Positions 1-9,234 are shown, counted from the stretch's first letter. The stretch is DNA of 64,000 nucleotides from Gimesia alba (GCF_007744675.1 NZ_CP036269.1:5683546-5747545), one strand, 5' to 3'. Notes: generated by a model not told the origin, from the letters alone. A program made the numbers and translations.

Positions 1-269
1 AATCAATTCGTCGTCGTGTCTTTGTCAGCGTGACACCCGTCGAAGGAGGCTATCTGCTGGGAGTTGAGGCCTTCAAAGAAATTGAAGACGTGCCGACCCA
101 GACTTCAAGCGCCCCCGGCGGAGCCACGTTTCAACAGGATTTGAGCTTACGACGCGATTTAAACCTGGTCAAACAGCGAAGTGATACTCCTGGCTGGCTT
201 CCTCTGGGACGCGACCCGGCACTGGAACAGGATATTCTGGATAGCCTGCAGATCGCCTTTTCAAATTAA
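1..269 (+). CDS. C-terminal part of an unrecognised protein (cut by window edge)
   Basis: The frame is open from the first bases to a TAA at 267-269, so this is the 3' end of a gene that starts outside the window. A GTG at 30 is in frame but is probably internal, because coding-like sequence (Arg-rich, then Val/Phe) precedes it. About 89 residues are visible. They contain a segment reading GGYLLGVEAFKEIED and end with a GWLPLGRDPALEQDILDSL-like tail. I have an impression of similar tails in planctomycete secreted or lipoprotein-like proteins but cannot name a family. A strong intrinsic terminator follows directly, which fits the end of a transcription unit. Confidence 0.75.
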   Translation, partial: SIRRRVFVSVTPVEGGYLLGVEAFKEIEDVPTQTSSAPGGATFQQDLSLRRDLNLVKQRSDTPGWLPLGRDPALEQDILDSLQIAFSN

Positions 270-278
270 GCAAATCTC

Positions 279-319
279 CTGTGAGAGACATTAAGCCTCT
301 CACAGAAGCCGCTTTTTTC
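279..319 (+). terminator. intrinsic terminator after the leading partial gene
   Basis: A perfect 9-bp inverted repeat, CTGTGAGAG (279-287) and CTCTCACAG (297-305), encloses a 9-nt loop. A short spacer and a run of six T follow. It lies 10 bp after the stop of the partial gene. On the opposite strand there is no T-run, so it serves the plus-strand gene rather than hemP. Confidence 0.8.
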
Positions 320-337
320 TTAACAGGGCTCTATTTT

Positions 338-517
338 CTACTTACAGAGAATCAATTTGCCATTTTGAGTGATTCGCAAGCGATACGTGGTCTCTCCATG
401 CTGGATCAACACTTCCTGATTTCCTTTCAGGATCGTATCTGAACAGATCACTTCTGCAGATTCTTCTTTGGGGGCGGACGCCGGCGTCAGGCGTTCTACA
501 TCACGTTGCTCGCTCAT
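338..517 (-). CDS. hemP: HemP-family hemin uptake protein
   Basis: A 59-residue protein whose last 30 residues match the HemP family: EVLIQHGETTYRLRIT followed by a GKLIL-type end. HemP proteins are usually 50-80 residues, which supports starting at the ATG at 515-517 rather than at an upstream in-frame start near 709. The upstream extension has no family resemblance. HemP is known from heme and iron uptake loci, where it often sits beside a TonB receptor; its biochemical role is poorly defined. Here it stands alone, with no receptor or heme transporter next to it. The stretch before the conserved part is Ala/Pro/Glu-rich and probably flexible. Family assignment is good; a role in heme uptake here is inferred. 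Confidence 0.85.
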   Translation of the reverse strand: MSEQRDVERLTPASAPKEESAEVICSDTILKGNQEVLIQHGETTYRLRITQNGKLILCK

Positions 518-905
518 AATTTCTTGAATACCAGATAAACAAAGAGTTTGAAAATGCAATTCAACACGCCCCTGGTAGACTTCAAGACCACCAATTGAAA
601 TGCGATATACAAAAGTTCGCACCATAAGGAGTGACAATTGGGGAGTCACTCTGAAAAGCTTATTTTCCACATAAAAAATTGTGAAAAACAGCCCCTTACT
701 TGCTTGCATGTGCTAAAACTGATGACTAACATAATGATCTTGAGACTCAATGTCAACAAAGACTGGTTATCAAGTCTCCTACAATTTTATGATTTATCGG
801 CAAGACGGCTTATCCACTCAGACACCAACCGTGTTTGTTTGCACGTTGCAAAACCCTATGTTGAGGAGCACGTTGCCACGATCTTTTTTAGAAGAAAGAA
901 AAGAA

Positions 906-1946
906 ATGGGGCAACATTGTCAACTCAGCCGGAAACCCGGCAAACGCAAACGTGGTTTTACTCTGATCGAGCTGCTGGTGGTCATCGCCATTATCGCGAT
1001 TCTGATCGCTCTACTTTTGCCTGCCGTACAACAGGCGCGGGAAGCAGCGCGTCGCAGTCAATGCAAAAACAACTTGAAGCAGATCGGCTTAGCATTACAC
1101 AACTACCTGAGTGCCCACTCGGCATTCCCTCCGGCCTTTTGTGTCGGCCCTGATGGAACCGGTGGATATACTTCCGGAGGTCAGTGGTCCATCCACGCTC
1201 GCATCCTGCCCTTTGCTGATGGAGCCAACCTCTATAACAATATTGATTTCACCAAAACCTATGATAATCAAACTGACCTCTCGATCGCTTACACACGCAC
1301 CCCCTTCTTTATGTGCCCCAGTGAAGTGAATGACCGAATTCGAACCACATCTGCAGGTGCTCCGGAACATTATCCGATCAGCTATGGATACAACGGAGGG
1401 ACTTGGCGCGTCTTTACGAACTCCAGCCTGAGCGGTGGTAATGGGGCATTTTACCCTAACAGCAAAACCAAGCCACGCGATTTTATCGACGGCATGAGTA
1501 ATACTCTGTGCTTTGCCGAAGTCAAAGCATTTACTGCCTATAATCGGGATGGCGATACAGGGACTTCTTCAATCCCCGGTCTGGCAAGTGGCGTTGAGTC
1601 ATTAATTAGCAGCGGCGGATCAAATAAAGGCAACAGCGGTCACACTGAATGGGTTGATGGACGCGTGCATCAAACCGGTTTTACATCTACGCTTCCCCCT
1701 AATTCCAAAGTCGCCGTTCCCGGTGCCTCTGGTGCCCTCGATGCGGGAGACTATACATCCTGCCGAGAAGCAAAAAGCTGCACTACTCCGACTTACGCCG
1801 CTGTGACTGCCCGCAGTTATCACATTGGAATCGTGCACGCACTGCTCATGGATGGTGCAGTTCGCTCGCTGAGTGAAAATATCGACTTGGGTACTTACCG
1901 TGCTTTGAGCACCCGTAGTGGCGGCGAAGTCATTGGTGAATTCTAA
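906..1946 (+). CDS. DUF1559 protein with type IV pilin-like N-terminus
   Basis: A 346-residue protein with a class III (prepilin) signal: a basic stretch, then [18 protein letters not shown], with likely cleavage between G and F and methylation of the new Phe. The hydrophobic helix runs to about residue 43. It is followed by the typical DUF1559 segment ([18 protein letters not shown], then [11 protein letters not shown]), then a large exported domain, and near the end a [15 protein letters not shown] motif close to the C-terminus. DUF1559 proteins are abundant in planctomycetes and are thought to be pseudopilins or envelope proteins; a specific function is unknown. I chose the ATG at 906 because it puts the prepilin cleavage site near the N-terminus and is preceded by an A/G-rich ribosome-binding region. 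An in-frame start at 750 would add a 52-residue leader atypical for the family. Confidence 0.92.
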   Translation: MGQHCQLSRKPGKRKRGFTLIELLVVIAIIAILIALLLPAVQQAREAARRSQCKNNLKQIGLALHNYLSAHSAFPPAFCVGPDGTGGYTSGGQWSIHARILPFADGANLYNNIDFTKTYDNQTDLSIAYTRTPFFMCPSEVNDRIRTTSAGAPEHYPISYGYNGGTWRVFTNSSLSGGNGAFYPNSKTKPRDFIDGMSNTLCFAEVKAFTAYNRDGDTGTSSIPGLASGVESLISSGGSNKGNSGHTEWVDGRVHQTGFTSTLPPNSKVAVPGASGALDAGDYTSCREAKSCTTPTYAAVTARSYHIGIVHALLMDGAVRSLSENIDLGTYRALSTRSGGEVIGEF

Positions 1947-1984
1947 CCCAGCGAAGCCATCAAGCGGACACATGTAACAGAATT

Positions 1985-2018
1985 AAGCCCTCTGGATTTT
2001 TCCGGAGGGCTTTTTTTA
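1985..2018 (+). terminator. intrinsic terminator between convergent genes
   Basis: An inverted repeat, GCCCTCTGGA (1987-1996) and TCCGGAGGGC (2001-2010), has a TTTT loop and is followed by seven T. It ends the DUF1559 gene. The T-run overlaps the stop codon of murJ on the other strand (2016-2018), so the two convergent units are packed tightly. The minus-strand side has only a weak T-rich tail (CTTAATT). Confidence 0.85.
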
Positions 2019-3701
2019 TGCTTCCTGCTGACCGTCGACCGTTTTTTTACTCAAACGTAACAGTGTCATGATTTCACTCATCCCTAACAACCGGGCCAGC
2101 AGCAGATAAACGACGACTGCAGAAACCACGGGAATAAAGACACGTATCAGGCGAGAAAGAAATTGATCCGAGGACGAAGTCATCTGCAATTCCACAATGA
2201 TCACGGCTGACATCACAAACGTCGCCAGGCTGGCCTTCAGACATGTGCGCAGAATCTTTGAAAGATCCAGTGATCCTACTTTTTCCCTGATCAGCCAGAG
2301 ACTGAGTACCGATTGAATCATCGCTGCCAGCGAAGTCGCTAACGCGAGTCCCTTTCCCTTCAACCACCAGATGAAAACCAGATTCAACAGAAGATTACAA
2401 ACCACTATCAGAACTCCAATCCTGACCGGTGTTCGGGTATCACCCACGGCATAAAATCCACGATTCAAAATCAAAACTGCCATGATCGCGAAGACTCCAA
2501 TGCCGTAAAAGCGGATCATTTCCGCAGTCTGCAAGGCGTCAAACACGTCAAAATCGCCGTACTGAAACAAGAGTGATGACAGCGGCTCTGCCATTAAGAA
2601 TAGCCCCATACTGGCAGGCAAACCAACGCCTAGAACCAGTCGCAGCCCCAACAGTAAATCCTGGCGTAATAAATGCTCCTCTTTTCGTTCTGCATGACGG
2701 GAAAGGCGAGGATAAAGCACCGTTCCCAATGCCACGCCAAACACGCCCAACGGAAACTGGTACATCCTCTGGCCAAAATACAGCGCCGAAGCCGTCCCTG
2801 ATTCAAAAACCTGCCAGAAAGGATGACCTGCTTCTGCTCCAATCGCATAAACCCCTTCCGGCTTCGCCAACCCCCAGGCCAACAGGCTATCGATCAAGGT
2901 ATTGAATTGCGTGATCGACAAACCAACAACAATCGGAGCCATACTGGCGGCAATGATTTTCACCTGACTTAATCCGTTCGACCACTCCATGTGAGGACGA
3001 AAACCCAGACGAAATAATTTCAACAAAGGCAACGTCAGTTGCAAAACACCACCTGCCAGAAGTGAAAGACAGATCATCGTGATTTTAGTCTGTGGATCCG
3101 GAAAGAATGGGGCAATCAGCCAGATCCCCATCATCCAGAACAGATTCAAAATGGTAGGCATCAATGCGGGAATCGAAAAATGATTCAGTGCGTGCAAGGT
3201 GGCATTCACCTGGGCTGCCAGACAAATCAGGATCAGGTAAGGCAGCAGGAGTCCCGATAACCAATACAAGAGCCGCGCTTCCGAACCGGGCTCTGCCAGA
3301 CTGCTCAACATAATCAGCAGTGTTTCGCCGGCTGTGACAACCAGAACGGAAAAGACCATCAACCAGAACAGGACTGCCGTCACCAGTCTCCACGAAGATT
3401 CTCGTCCCTTTTGTTCCAGTTCCCGAATATAAGTTGGGAGGAACGCAGTCGAGAGTGCTCCTTCTCCCAAAAGACGTCGCATCAGATTCGGCAGCTTGAA
3501 TGCGACAGAAAAGGAATCCATGATCGGCCCGTTGCCAAACAGCGTCGCCATACCGATATCCCGGACCATCCCCAGTACACGGCTCAACAACGTCAGCAGA
3601 CTGACAACTCGGAGTCCTGAAAATAATCCGCGCGTATGATCAGCGGCAGCCACCTGGGATTGTTCTTCCTGCGAAAGCGAAGGTGGTGCGGAATCATCCA
3701 T
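2016..3701 (-). CDS. murJ: Lipid II flippase MurJ (MviN family)
   Basis: A 561-residue polytopic inner-membrane protein of the MOP superfamily. After a short soluble N-terminus it shows the MurJ pattern: LLSRVLGMVRDIGMA, then FKLPNLMRRLLGEGALSTAF, and about 13-14 hydrophobic segments. MurJ flips the peptidoglycan precursor lipid II to the outer face of the membrane. The N-terminal arginine-bearing motifs that mark MurJ (SRVLGMVRD, PNLMRRLLGEGA) are intact. The gene lies 15 bp downstream of the small unknown gene at 3717-4142, so the two probably share a transcript. Full length for the family; no anomalies seen. Confidence 0.95.
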   Translation of the reverse strand: MDDSAPPSLSQEEQSQVAAADHTRGLFSGLRVVSLLTLLSRVLGMVRDIGMATLFGNGPIMDSFSVAFKLPNLMRRLLGEGALSTAFLPTYIRELEQKGRESSWRLVTAVLFWLMVFSVLVVTAGETLLIMLSSLAEPGSEARLLYWLSGLLLPYLILICLAAQVNATLHALNHFSIPALMPTILNLFWMMGIWLIAPFFPDPQTKITMICLSLLAGGVLQLTLPLLKLFRLGFRPHMEWSNGLSQVKIIAASMAPIVVGLSITQFNTLIDSLLAWGLAKPEGVYAIGAEAGHPFWQVFESGTASALYFGQRMYQFPLGVFGVALGTVLYPRLSRHAERKEEHLLRQDLLLGLRLVLGVGLPASMGLFLMAEPLSSLLFQYGDFDVFDALQTAEMIRFYGIGVFAIMAVLILNRGFYAVGDTRTPVRIGVLIVVCNLLLNLVFIWWLKGKGLALATSLAAMIQSVLSLWLIREKVGSLDLSKILRTCLKASLATFVMSAVIIVELQMTSSSDQFLSRLIRVFIPVVSAVVVYLLLARLLGMSEIMTLLRLSKKTVDGQQEA

Positions 3702-3716
3702 TATTCACAAATTGAA

Positions 3717-4142
3717 TCAGGTCATTACTGGATCAAGGCGTGCCGAGTTGATATCAATCAATTCAAGAATATCAATCACACGCTCAAGTGGCAAATTCCA
3801 CTCTCTGGCCCAGATAATGATATCCAGATTCTCCATACGCAACCAGAAGATTCGATCGAGAATCCGGTCTGCTAACAGATCATTCTCAAGATTCAGCGAC
3901 TTTAAAAAACCAAAACGAGTATCGCTGAACTCCTGCCAGCATCGATCTCCCAGCAGGTGCTCGATCTTTTTGCCAATGCAGAAGTAGTACCAATGATTTG
4001 CGTACCAGTCAGAGATTGCATGATTGCCCAGATCAGAGCCATTCTTCTGACTTTCGATCCACTTATGACGGTCAGCTTCCAGAGGCGCTTCCTCATAGAT
4101 GCTGGCGACATTACTTGGATCTAAGAGTTCCGACGACGACAT
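3717..4142 (-). CDS. Small conserved-type protein of unknown function, upstream of murJ
   Basis: A 141-residue soluble protein that I do not recognise. It is rich in Trp, Tyr, Asp and Leu, for example ISDWYANHWYYFCIGKKIEH, followed by predicted amphipathic helices up to the end. It has no signal peptide or membrane segment. Evidence that it is a real gene: an ATG start, codon use like its neighbours, and only 15 bp to murJ on the same strand. The length and helical character would fit a small adaptor or a SUKH/Imm-like fold, but I see no motif that decides this. The distance to holA upstream is about 230 bp, so it may have its own promoter. Confidence 0.65.
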   Translation of the reverse strand: MSSSELLDPSNVASIYEEAPLEADRHKWIESQKNGSDLGNHAISDWYANHWYYFCIGKKIEHLLGDRCWQEFSDTRFGFLKSLNLENDLLADRILDRIFWLRMENLDIIIWAREWNLPLERVIDILELIDINSARLDPVMT

Positions 4143-4375
4143 GCTTCACCTCAATGTGCGTCTGAGATCCCATTAGAAGCACGAAACTTAGTCAATCACT
4201 GCAAGGTTCAAACAGTGCCAATGAGTTTCGTAAAAACCTTATTAACGCTGATTTATACCCCCGCACGATATTCAAGGCAAGATTCATTCCAGGCAGAATT
4301 AAAGAATTTTGAAAGGATGTTTATGAAGATCCGTCCACGCTTTAAGTTTTTTGTTTCAAAAACTTTACAAGGAAC

Positions 4376-5392
4376 TCATGATTTTCCGCTGAGCAAAAAC
4401 AGCAAACGCTCTAATTCCAATCGAGGTGCCAAACGACTGTTTCCTTTCAGATTCAGATCGGTTTCGAGCAACCAATGACTGATTTTTTCCGCTCGTTGAC
4501 GACTCAGACGCCGGAGATAGCGATCGGAAGAATCGACATCACGCGGAAAGACCCCGGCGTCTTTTAACGCCTGTTTTAAAGGGGTTCCCTGCACTGCCAG
4601 CTGTGTGGCTTTGAAATATTTTCGCCAGACAAAAGTCAATCCCCCCAGTATTTTCTGCGGTGCTTCGCCGGCTACCAGGAGATGATCCAGATACTTGAGT
4701 GCGTCTCCAATATTGCCATCACGTACCGCACCCGTCATCGCCCAGGTAGTCTCTGCCTTCCATCCCCCAACGACGGCGCGAATATCATCCGGCGAAATGC
4801 GTGGTTGATCTCCCACGAACGTCGTTAACTTTTCCAATTCTTGATGTATTTGTCCACAATGGGTTCCCACCATTTCGACCAGTAGTAGTGCAGCGTCGCG
4901 TGAGATCTGCTTTTGATGCAGTTGACCAGCAGTATCGGAAATCCATTTCGCTAACTGCCCCCCCTTGAGCTCTTTACACTCGAGATCCAGACCGATTTTT
5001 GCAACCAGCTTCGCCAATCGAGTCGCTTTACTCCACGATTTAACATCCAGAATCAGCAGCGAGCTTTTTGACGGTGCTTCCAGATATTTTTCCAGTTTGC
5101 CCCGAAATGCGGACACAAATTTTTCCGCTTCGTCGACAATGACCAGGCGCTTATCTCCCCACATGGAAACGGTTTTCAGCTCATCAAACAGAGTGGACGG
5201 GGGAAGCTCTCTTTCGAGCCGTTTGCCATCGAAACGCGTCATACTGGTGTCTTCTTCGTCCCCCAGCACAATTGGTTCGATGGCCTTGATCGCCTCCTGT
5301 TTCATGTAGCGATCATCACCGTGCAGCACCACAATCGGACCAAACTCGTCCTTGGCAGGATTCAGCAGAAATTCGGTGACATGCAGACTCAT
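4376..5392 (-). CDS. holA: DNA polymerase III subunit delta
   Basis: A 338-residue protein with the HolA layout. The N-terminal AAA-like domain starts with VVLHGDDRYMKQEAI and continues with RFDGKRLERELPPSTLFDEL and RLVIVDEAEKFV. A helical middle and a C-terminal collar domain follow, with QRAEKISHWLLETDLNLKG and a SRLAPRLELERLLFLL end. The delta subunit opens the sliding clamp in the replicative clamp loader. As usual for HolA, the Walker A motif is not intact. The length matches the family (about 330-345). It is transcribed away from the phosphohexomutase-like gene at 5.5-7.0 kb. Confidence 0.9.
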   Translation of the reverse strand: MSLHVTEFLLNPAKDEFGPIVVLHGDDRYMKQEAIKAIEPIVLGDEEDTSMTRFDGKRLERELPPSTLFDELKTVSMWGDKRLVIVDEAEKFVSAFRGKLEKYLEAPSKSSLLILDVKSWSKATRLAKLVAKIGLDLECKELKGGQLAKWISDTAGQLHQKQISRDAALLLVEMVGTHCGQIHQELEKLTTFVGDQPRISPDDIRAVVGGWKAETTWAMTGAVRDGNIGDALKYLDHLLVAGEAPQKILGGLTFVWRKYFKATQLAVQGTPLKQALKDAGVFPRDVDSSDRYLRRLSRQRAEKISHWLLETDLNLKGNSRLAPRLELERLLFLLSGKS

Positions 5393-5673
5393 TGAGAACT
5401 CTTATTGACCAAAATCATCAGGATAACGTAAATTGAGCCGCGAAACAGTGCTCTTAACCGAAGTCACCTCGGGGTGATGCTTATTAGATATTACACTCAA
5501 TTTTGCAGTTGATTTCGAGTGATGCTGCCCGCTGATCCTGCAAATAGAACAAACAAATCCATCGGGAGCTGAAAACCATTTCACTGAAATCCGAATCTCA
5601 TGCCGGAAACATACCGGAAACCGAGACGCCGATTCTACCTCAGGCAGCGATTCCACCTAAACCGCTACTGCCC

Positions 5674-7020
5674 GTGTTATTGCAGACAGCGGAAGTCTTT
5701 TTCCAGTGTCCGGGTGAAGATTATCCGATTTCGAACGCCATTCATCTCTCCCGATTGGCAGCCTTCTATCCGAAGTGCCGTACATGTCCCCATAATACGG
5801 AAACGGGCAATCTGTCACCGCAGACGATCAAACGACTGCAGCAGACTCAGCAACAAAGAGTCGCGCCACAGAACCTGTTTACCGCAGAAGGCATTCGTGG
5901 CGTTTATCTAAACGAAATCAATCGGACTCAGGCGGCCCATATCGCGGGTGCCTTTTCCAATCTGCTCTGGGAACAGCTTCCTCTTAAAGGCATAGCCCCT
6001 CAAGAAAAAACTGTGTCTTCACTGAACACAGCGTCTCACTCGTTTGAACACACTGGTCCGGAAAAAAGTCGGGGCCCTTGTGTCGTCATCGGCTTTGACG
6101 AACGCCCTTCTTCGCCGGATATCATCACAGGCGTCGCCAGCGCGTTGCGTAGAAACGGCTGTCGGGTGATTGATCTGGGGCTGACAGTACCAGCCATCTT
6201 GTCCTACGCAACCACTCACTTGCAGGCCCAAGGGGCCATCATGGTCACTGGATCGCAATGCGGCCCCTCTTATACGGGACTCGAATTTCTGCTCGAACAA
6301 TCACAGCCGGTTTCTGTCGGCCACGGACTGGAAAAGATTCAGGAGATCTCGACCAGAGGATTCGGTCGAGCGTCTCGGCAACCCGGCTCGCAAAGAACGT
6401 TTCATCCCATGGAATCCTATCGGGCACAATTCAATAAACACTTCCATGCCTTACGACCGCTGAAAATTGCCGTTGCCTGTTCTTTGAGACTTGTCAGAGA
6501 AACACTCAACGCGCTCTTTGAAAAACTCCCCTGTCAGCTCACCTGGGTTGAGATCCCCCATCAAAAACGAGACCTGCTGAGCACTCAGGATTCCGATGTC
6601 CTCAAAATACAGGAGTTTCTGCAAACAGGCGAGTTTGATTTGGGAATGCTCATTGATGACGATAGCCGACGCTGTGCCTTTTTTGATGAATCAGGCGTGC
6701 TTCTGCCACAACATCTGATATCAAAATTTCTGATGAACGCGCTCGCCGTGGAACACACCAATAAAGCATTTATCTTAGAGGAAGAAAGCTTCACACAATT
6801 GCCCGACCTCCCCTCTGGCTGGAATGTCCACCCGCACAAGGGCTCGCTGGCGGATGCCTATTTTCAAATGCAGACAAAACAGGCCGTTTACGCTGGAGGT
6901 CAATCAGGATATCATTGGTTTCGGGAGACGGTTCCCACCTGTGATGCGATTTTGACTCTGGCTCATGTTCTGGCTGCATTGAGTTTCAGTGATGCGCCCT
7001 TCAGTGAAGTCCTCTCTTAA
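5674..7020 (+). CDS. Phosphohexomutase-superfamily protein with degenerate active site
   Basis: At least 448 residues (GTG start at 5674). The frame is open and Pro-rich back to 5548, so the true start may be further upstream; a GGGAG at 5564 lies 9 nt before an ATT at 5578, and no ATG is available. An N-terminal Cys-containing segment (FFQCPGEDYPIS, then CRTCPH) precedes the hexomutase domains. The phosphoserine loop reads MVTGSQCGPSYTGLEF where active enzymes have TASHNP: Ser is kept, His and Asn are lost. The metal loop reads LIDDDSRRCAF instead of DGDGDR, with the third Asp replaced by Arg. The sugar loop reads AGGQSGYHWF, lacking the Glu of GGEQSGH. It may be a non-catalytic relative or have a new activity. 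hemW follows after 41 bp on the same strand, suggesting a shared transcript. Confidence 0.8.
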   Translation: MLLQTAEVFFQCPGEDYPISNAIHLSRLAAFYPKCRTCPHNTETGNLSPQTIKRLQQTQQQRVAPQNLFTAEGIRGVYLNEINRTQAAHIAGAFSNLLWEQLPLKGIAPQEKTVSSLNTASHSFEHTGPEKSRGPCVVIGFDERPSSPDIITGVASALRRNGCRVIDLGLTVPAILSYATTHLQAQGAIMVTGSQCGPSYTGLEFLLEQSQPVSVGHGLEKIQEISTRGFGRASRQPGSQRTFHPMESYRAQFNKHFHALRPLKIAVACSLRLVRETLNALFEKLPCQLTWVEIPHQKRDLLSTQDSDVLKIQEFLQTGEFDLGMLIDDDSRRCAFFDESGVLLPQHLISKFLMNALAVEHTNKAFILEEESFTQLPDLPSGWNVHPHKGSLADAYFQMQTKQAVYAGGQSGYHWFRETVPTCDAILTLAHVLAALSFSDAPFSEVLS

Positions 7021-7061
7021 TCAATCAAAGAGACATCGACACAGCCAGCGGACCCACGCTT

Positions 7062-8195
7062 GTGTTAAACCAGGAATCACCCAGCTCTGCGTATATTCAT
7101 GTCCCGTTCTGTCAGCATCGCTGCGGATATTGTGACTTCACGCTCGTCGCACAAAAAGATCACCTCATCGAAGAATATCTGGCGGCAATGGAACAACAGC
7201 TGGCAGAAGTGGGCGAAGGGATCGAATTACAAACCCTGTTCCTGGGTGGCGGCACGCCAACACACCTCAGCATTGATCAACTGCAAAGACTGTTTGACGC
7301 CCTCTTTTCCCGCTTTCAACTGGCGACAGACTATGAATTCAGTATCGAAGCCAACCCGCTGAATCTCACCGAAGAAAAAATTGATTTTCTGAAACAGAGC
7401 GGAGTGAACCGCGTCAGTCTCGGCGTACAGTCATTTGATTCCGATATTCTCACGTTTCTGGAACGTGACCATCAGCCAGAACAGATCTTCGAGATTGTCG
7501 AATCACTACAGTCCCGGATTGAAAATACAAGCCTGGACCTCATCTTTGCAGTCCCCGGTCAAAGTCTCAAAGACTGGCAGACTTCTCTTGCCAACGCCGT
7601 CCGGCTGAAGATACCTCACATTTCAACCTACGGATTAACCATCGAAAAGGGAACCACGTTCTGGAGCCGTGAGCAAGCAGGCCTGTTTGAACTCCCTGAG
7701 GAGGAACTCGCGGGAGTCATGTATGAATTCGCGCTGGACTTTCTGGATGCGGAAGGTTTGAAGCATTATGAAATTTCCAACTTCGCCCGTCCCGGCTATG
7801 AATGCCGACACAATGAAGTCTATTGGACCGGATATCCTTACTATGGCTTTGGCCCCGGTGCAGCCAGTTATCTGAATGGAATTCGAAGACAGAACCACCG
7901 TAGCGTTGTGACCTGGCTGAAACGGATCGCAGCGGGAGAATCACCCATCTCAGATCAGGAACAACTTTCACCCGAAGACCGAGCCCGAGAAGCAATTATC
8001 TTCGGGTTACGACGCCGCGTGGGAATCAATATCACTGAATTCGCGTCACGTTATGGATTTGATCTCGATGCTCTCTCGCACGCGGCCATTCAAAAACATG
8101 TTCAAGCCGGTTTACTCGAAGAAACCGCGACGCATCTTCGTCTGACACAAGCCGGCTGCCTGCTCGCTGATTCCGTTGTGATTGATTTTCTTTAA
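7062..8195 (+). CDS. hemW: HemW-type radical SAM heme chaperone
   Basis: A 377-residue cytoplasmic protein (GTG start). The radical SAM cluster motif CQHRCGYC (CX3CX2C) is at residues 17-24, preceded by YIHVPF. A GGGTPT motif follows near residue 63. The heme-binding HNxxYW motif that separates HemW from true coproporphyrinogen oxidase HemN is present as RHNEVYW, followed by YPYYGFGPGAASYLNG. HemW inserts heme into respiratory enzymes; older annotations call it oxygen-independent coproporphyrinogen III oxidase. It lies 41 bp after the phosphohexomutase-like gene and converges on the gene at 8206, with 10 bp between stop codons. Confidence 0.93.
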   Translation: MLNQESPSSAYIHVPFCQHRCGYCDFTLVAQKDHLIEEYLAAMEQQLAEVGEGIELQTLFLGGGTPTHLSIDQLQRLFDALFSRFQLATDYEFSIEANPLNLTEEKIDFLKQSGVNRVSLGVQSFDSDILTFLERDHQPEQIFEIVESLQSRIENTSLDLIFAVPGQSLKDWQTSLANAVRLKIPHISTYGLTIEKGTTFWSREQAGLFELPEEELAGVMYEFALDFLDAEGLKHYEISNFARPGYECRHNEVYWTGYPYYGFGPGAASYLNGIRRQNHRSVVTWLKRIAAGESPISDQEQLSPEDRAREAIIFGLRRRVGINITEFASRYGFDLDALSHAAIQKHVQAGLLEETATHLRLTQAGCLLADSVVIDFL

Positions 8196-8205
8196 ATCGA
8201 AATCA

Positions 8206-9234
8206 TCACGGTTTGCTGGGATATTCCTGAGTCACTTGCACCTGGTACTTCCCCTTAAAAGGAGTCCAACCGTTCTCCATTTTTCGTCCCAGCATTTCAA
8301 ACTGTATGGTTCCTCGGGGAACAAGGAAATAAAGTCCTCCCTGAAAATCATCGTGCACGCAGGGATAAATTTTATTGTTTACGCGAGCTTCCACATGATA
8401 CCCCAAGCCTCCCATCAGGGAATTCAGCCCCACCCTGTTCCTGTAGGTCAGGAGATCAGGCATGACTCCACCGGATTCAAGGAACTGATACCATTCTGTG
8501 TAAAACTGTTTGAGATAAGTTTCAAGCTCACTGATTCGGGGTTGATCTAACTGCACACCGTTCTGGCTGATGTAATCCATTAACGCAGGATCGCCCGTCA
8601 GATCAACGCGAACCAGTTCAGTATCACTGCCCGCTTTCAGCCGAATCTTCAGACCACCCTGTTCTGTTCCGTAAAACAACATATCCATCAGATCGCTTTG
8701 CACGCGCCGCGGAGTTTCTTTCAAACTTTGATTGACAGCTTGAACCACTTCCTTGGAGATGCCTGATGAGCCTGACTTCAATTGCTGCTCCAACTTGGCA
8801 CTCTCAGAATTGAAACGGGCGGCTACCAGATTCCCTTCAAGATTCGGACCATAAGCCCAATAAAAGTATCCGGCCACTCCCAACATCAGCCCAAAGAACA
8901 ACAGGAATAAAATGACCCCACCCGCACTCGACTTCCGACGTTTACGCAGATATTGCGAAGTCATGCTGGTCATCGGTCTTGGTTCTGCTGAGACCGGAGG
9001 CGATGCAGGACCTTGATCACCATTTTCCGCTCCCGCATCGGGGGGCGTTACAGGTTGTGATTCAGATGACGGCTCAACACTCTCAGTAGAAGGTGCCGTC
9101 TGCAATTCCGCTTGAATCGGATTCGGAATAAGCAGCTTGGTTCCACACCTTGGACAGTCGCCTTGTTTACCGGCTGTGGAGTCGGGTACTTTCAGTGTTG
9201 AAGTGCAATAGGGACAATTAAATTGGATTGTCAT
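8206..9234 (-). CDS. Zinc-ribbon, single-pass membrane protein of unknown function
   Basis: A 342-residue protein. Residues 5-35 form a small zinc ribbon with two CxxC pairs (CPYCTSTLKV and DCPRCGTKLLIP), like the MJ0042-type finger found at the N-terminus of many planctomycete proteins. A Pro/Ser/Glu-rich linker (about 40-100) leads to a basic stretch RKRRKSS and one membrane span (about 105-130, VILFLLFFGLMLGVAGYFYW). The remaining 210 residues are predicted to be on the other side of the membrane and match no family I know. The orientation would be zinc ribbon in, C-terminal domain out. A similar ribbon occurs in the protein at 60259-62928. Confidence 0.8.
   Translation of the reverse strand: MTIQFNCPYCTSTLKVPDSTAGKQGDCPRCGTKLLIPNPIQAELQTAPSTESVEPSSESQPVTPPDAGAENGDQGPASPPVSAEPRPMTSMTSQYLRKRRKSSAGGVILFLLFFGLMLGVAGYFYWAYGPNLEGNLVAARFNSESAKLEQQLKSGSSGISKEVVQAVNQSLKETPRRVQSDLMDMLFYGTEQGGLKIRLKAGSDTELVRVDLTGDPALMDYISQNGVQLDQPRISELETYLKQFYTEWYQFLESGGVMPDLLTYRNRVGLNSLMGGLGYHVEARVNNKIYPCVHDDFQGGLYFLVPRGTIQFEMLGRKMENGWTPFKGKYQVQVTQEYPSKP

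Noticed and set aside
4215-4478. Plus-strand ORF near the end of holA
   Set aside because: Half of it lies antisense to holA and the product is Arg/Phe/Ser-rich with no recognisable feature.
5402-5656. 84-codon minus-strand ORF between holA and the hexomutase-like gene
   Set aside because: It overlaps the 5' end of the plus-strand gene and shows no coding character or ribosome-binding site.
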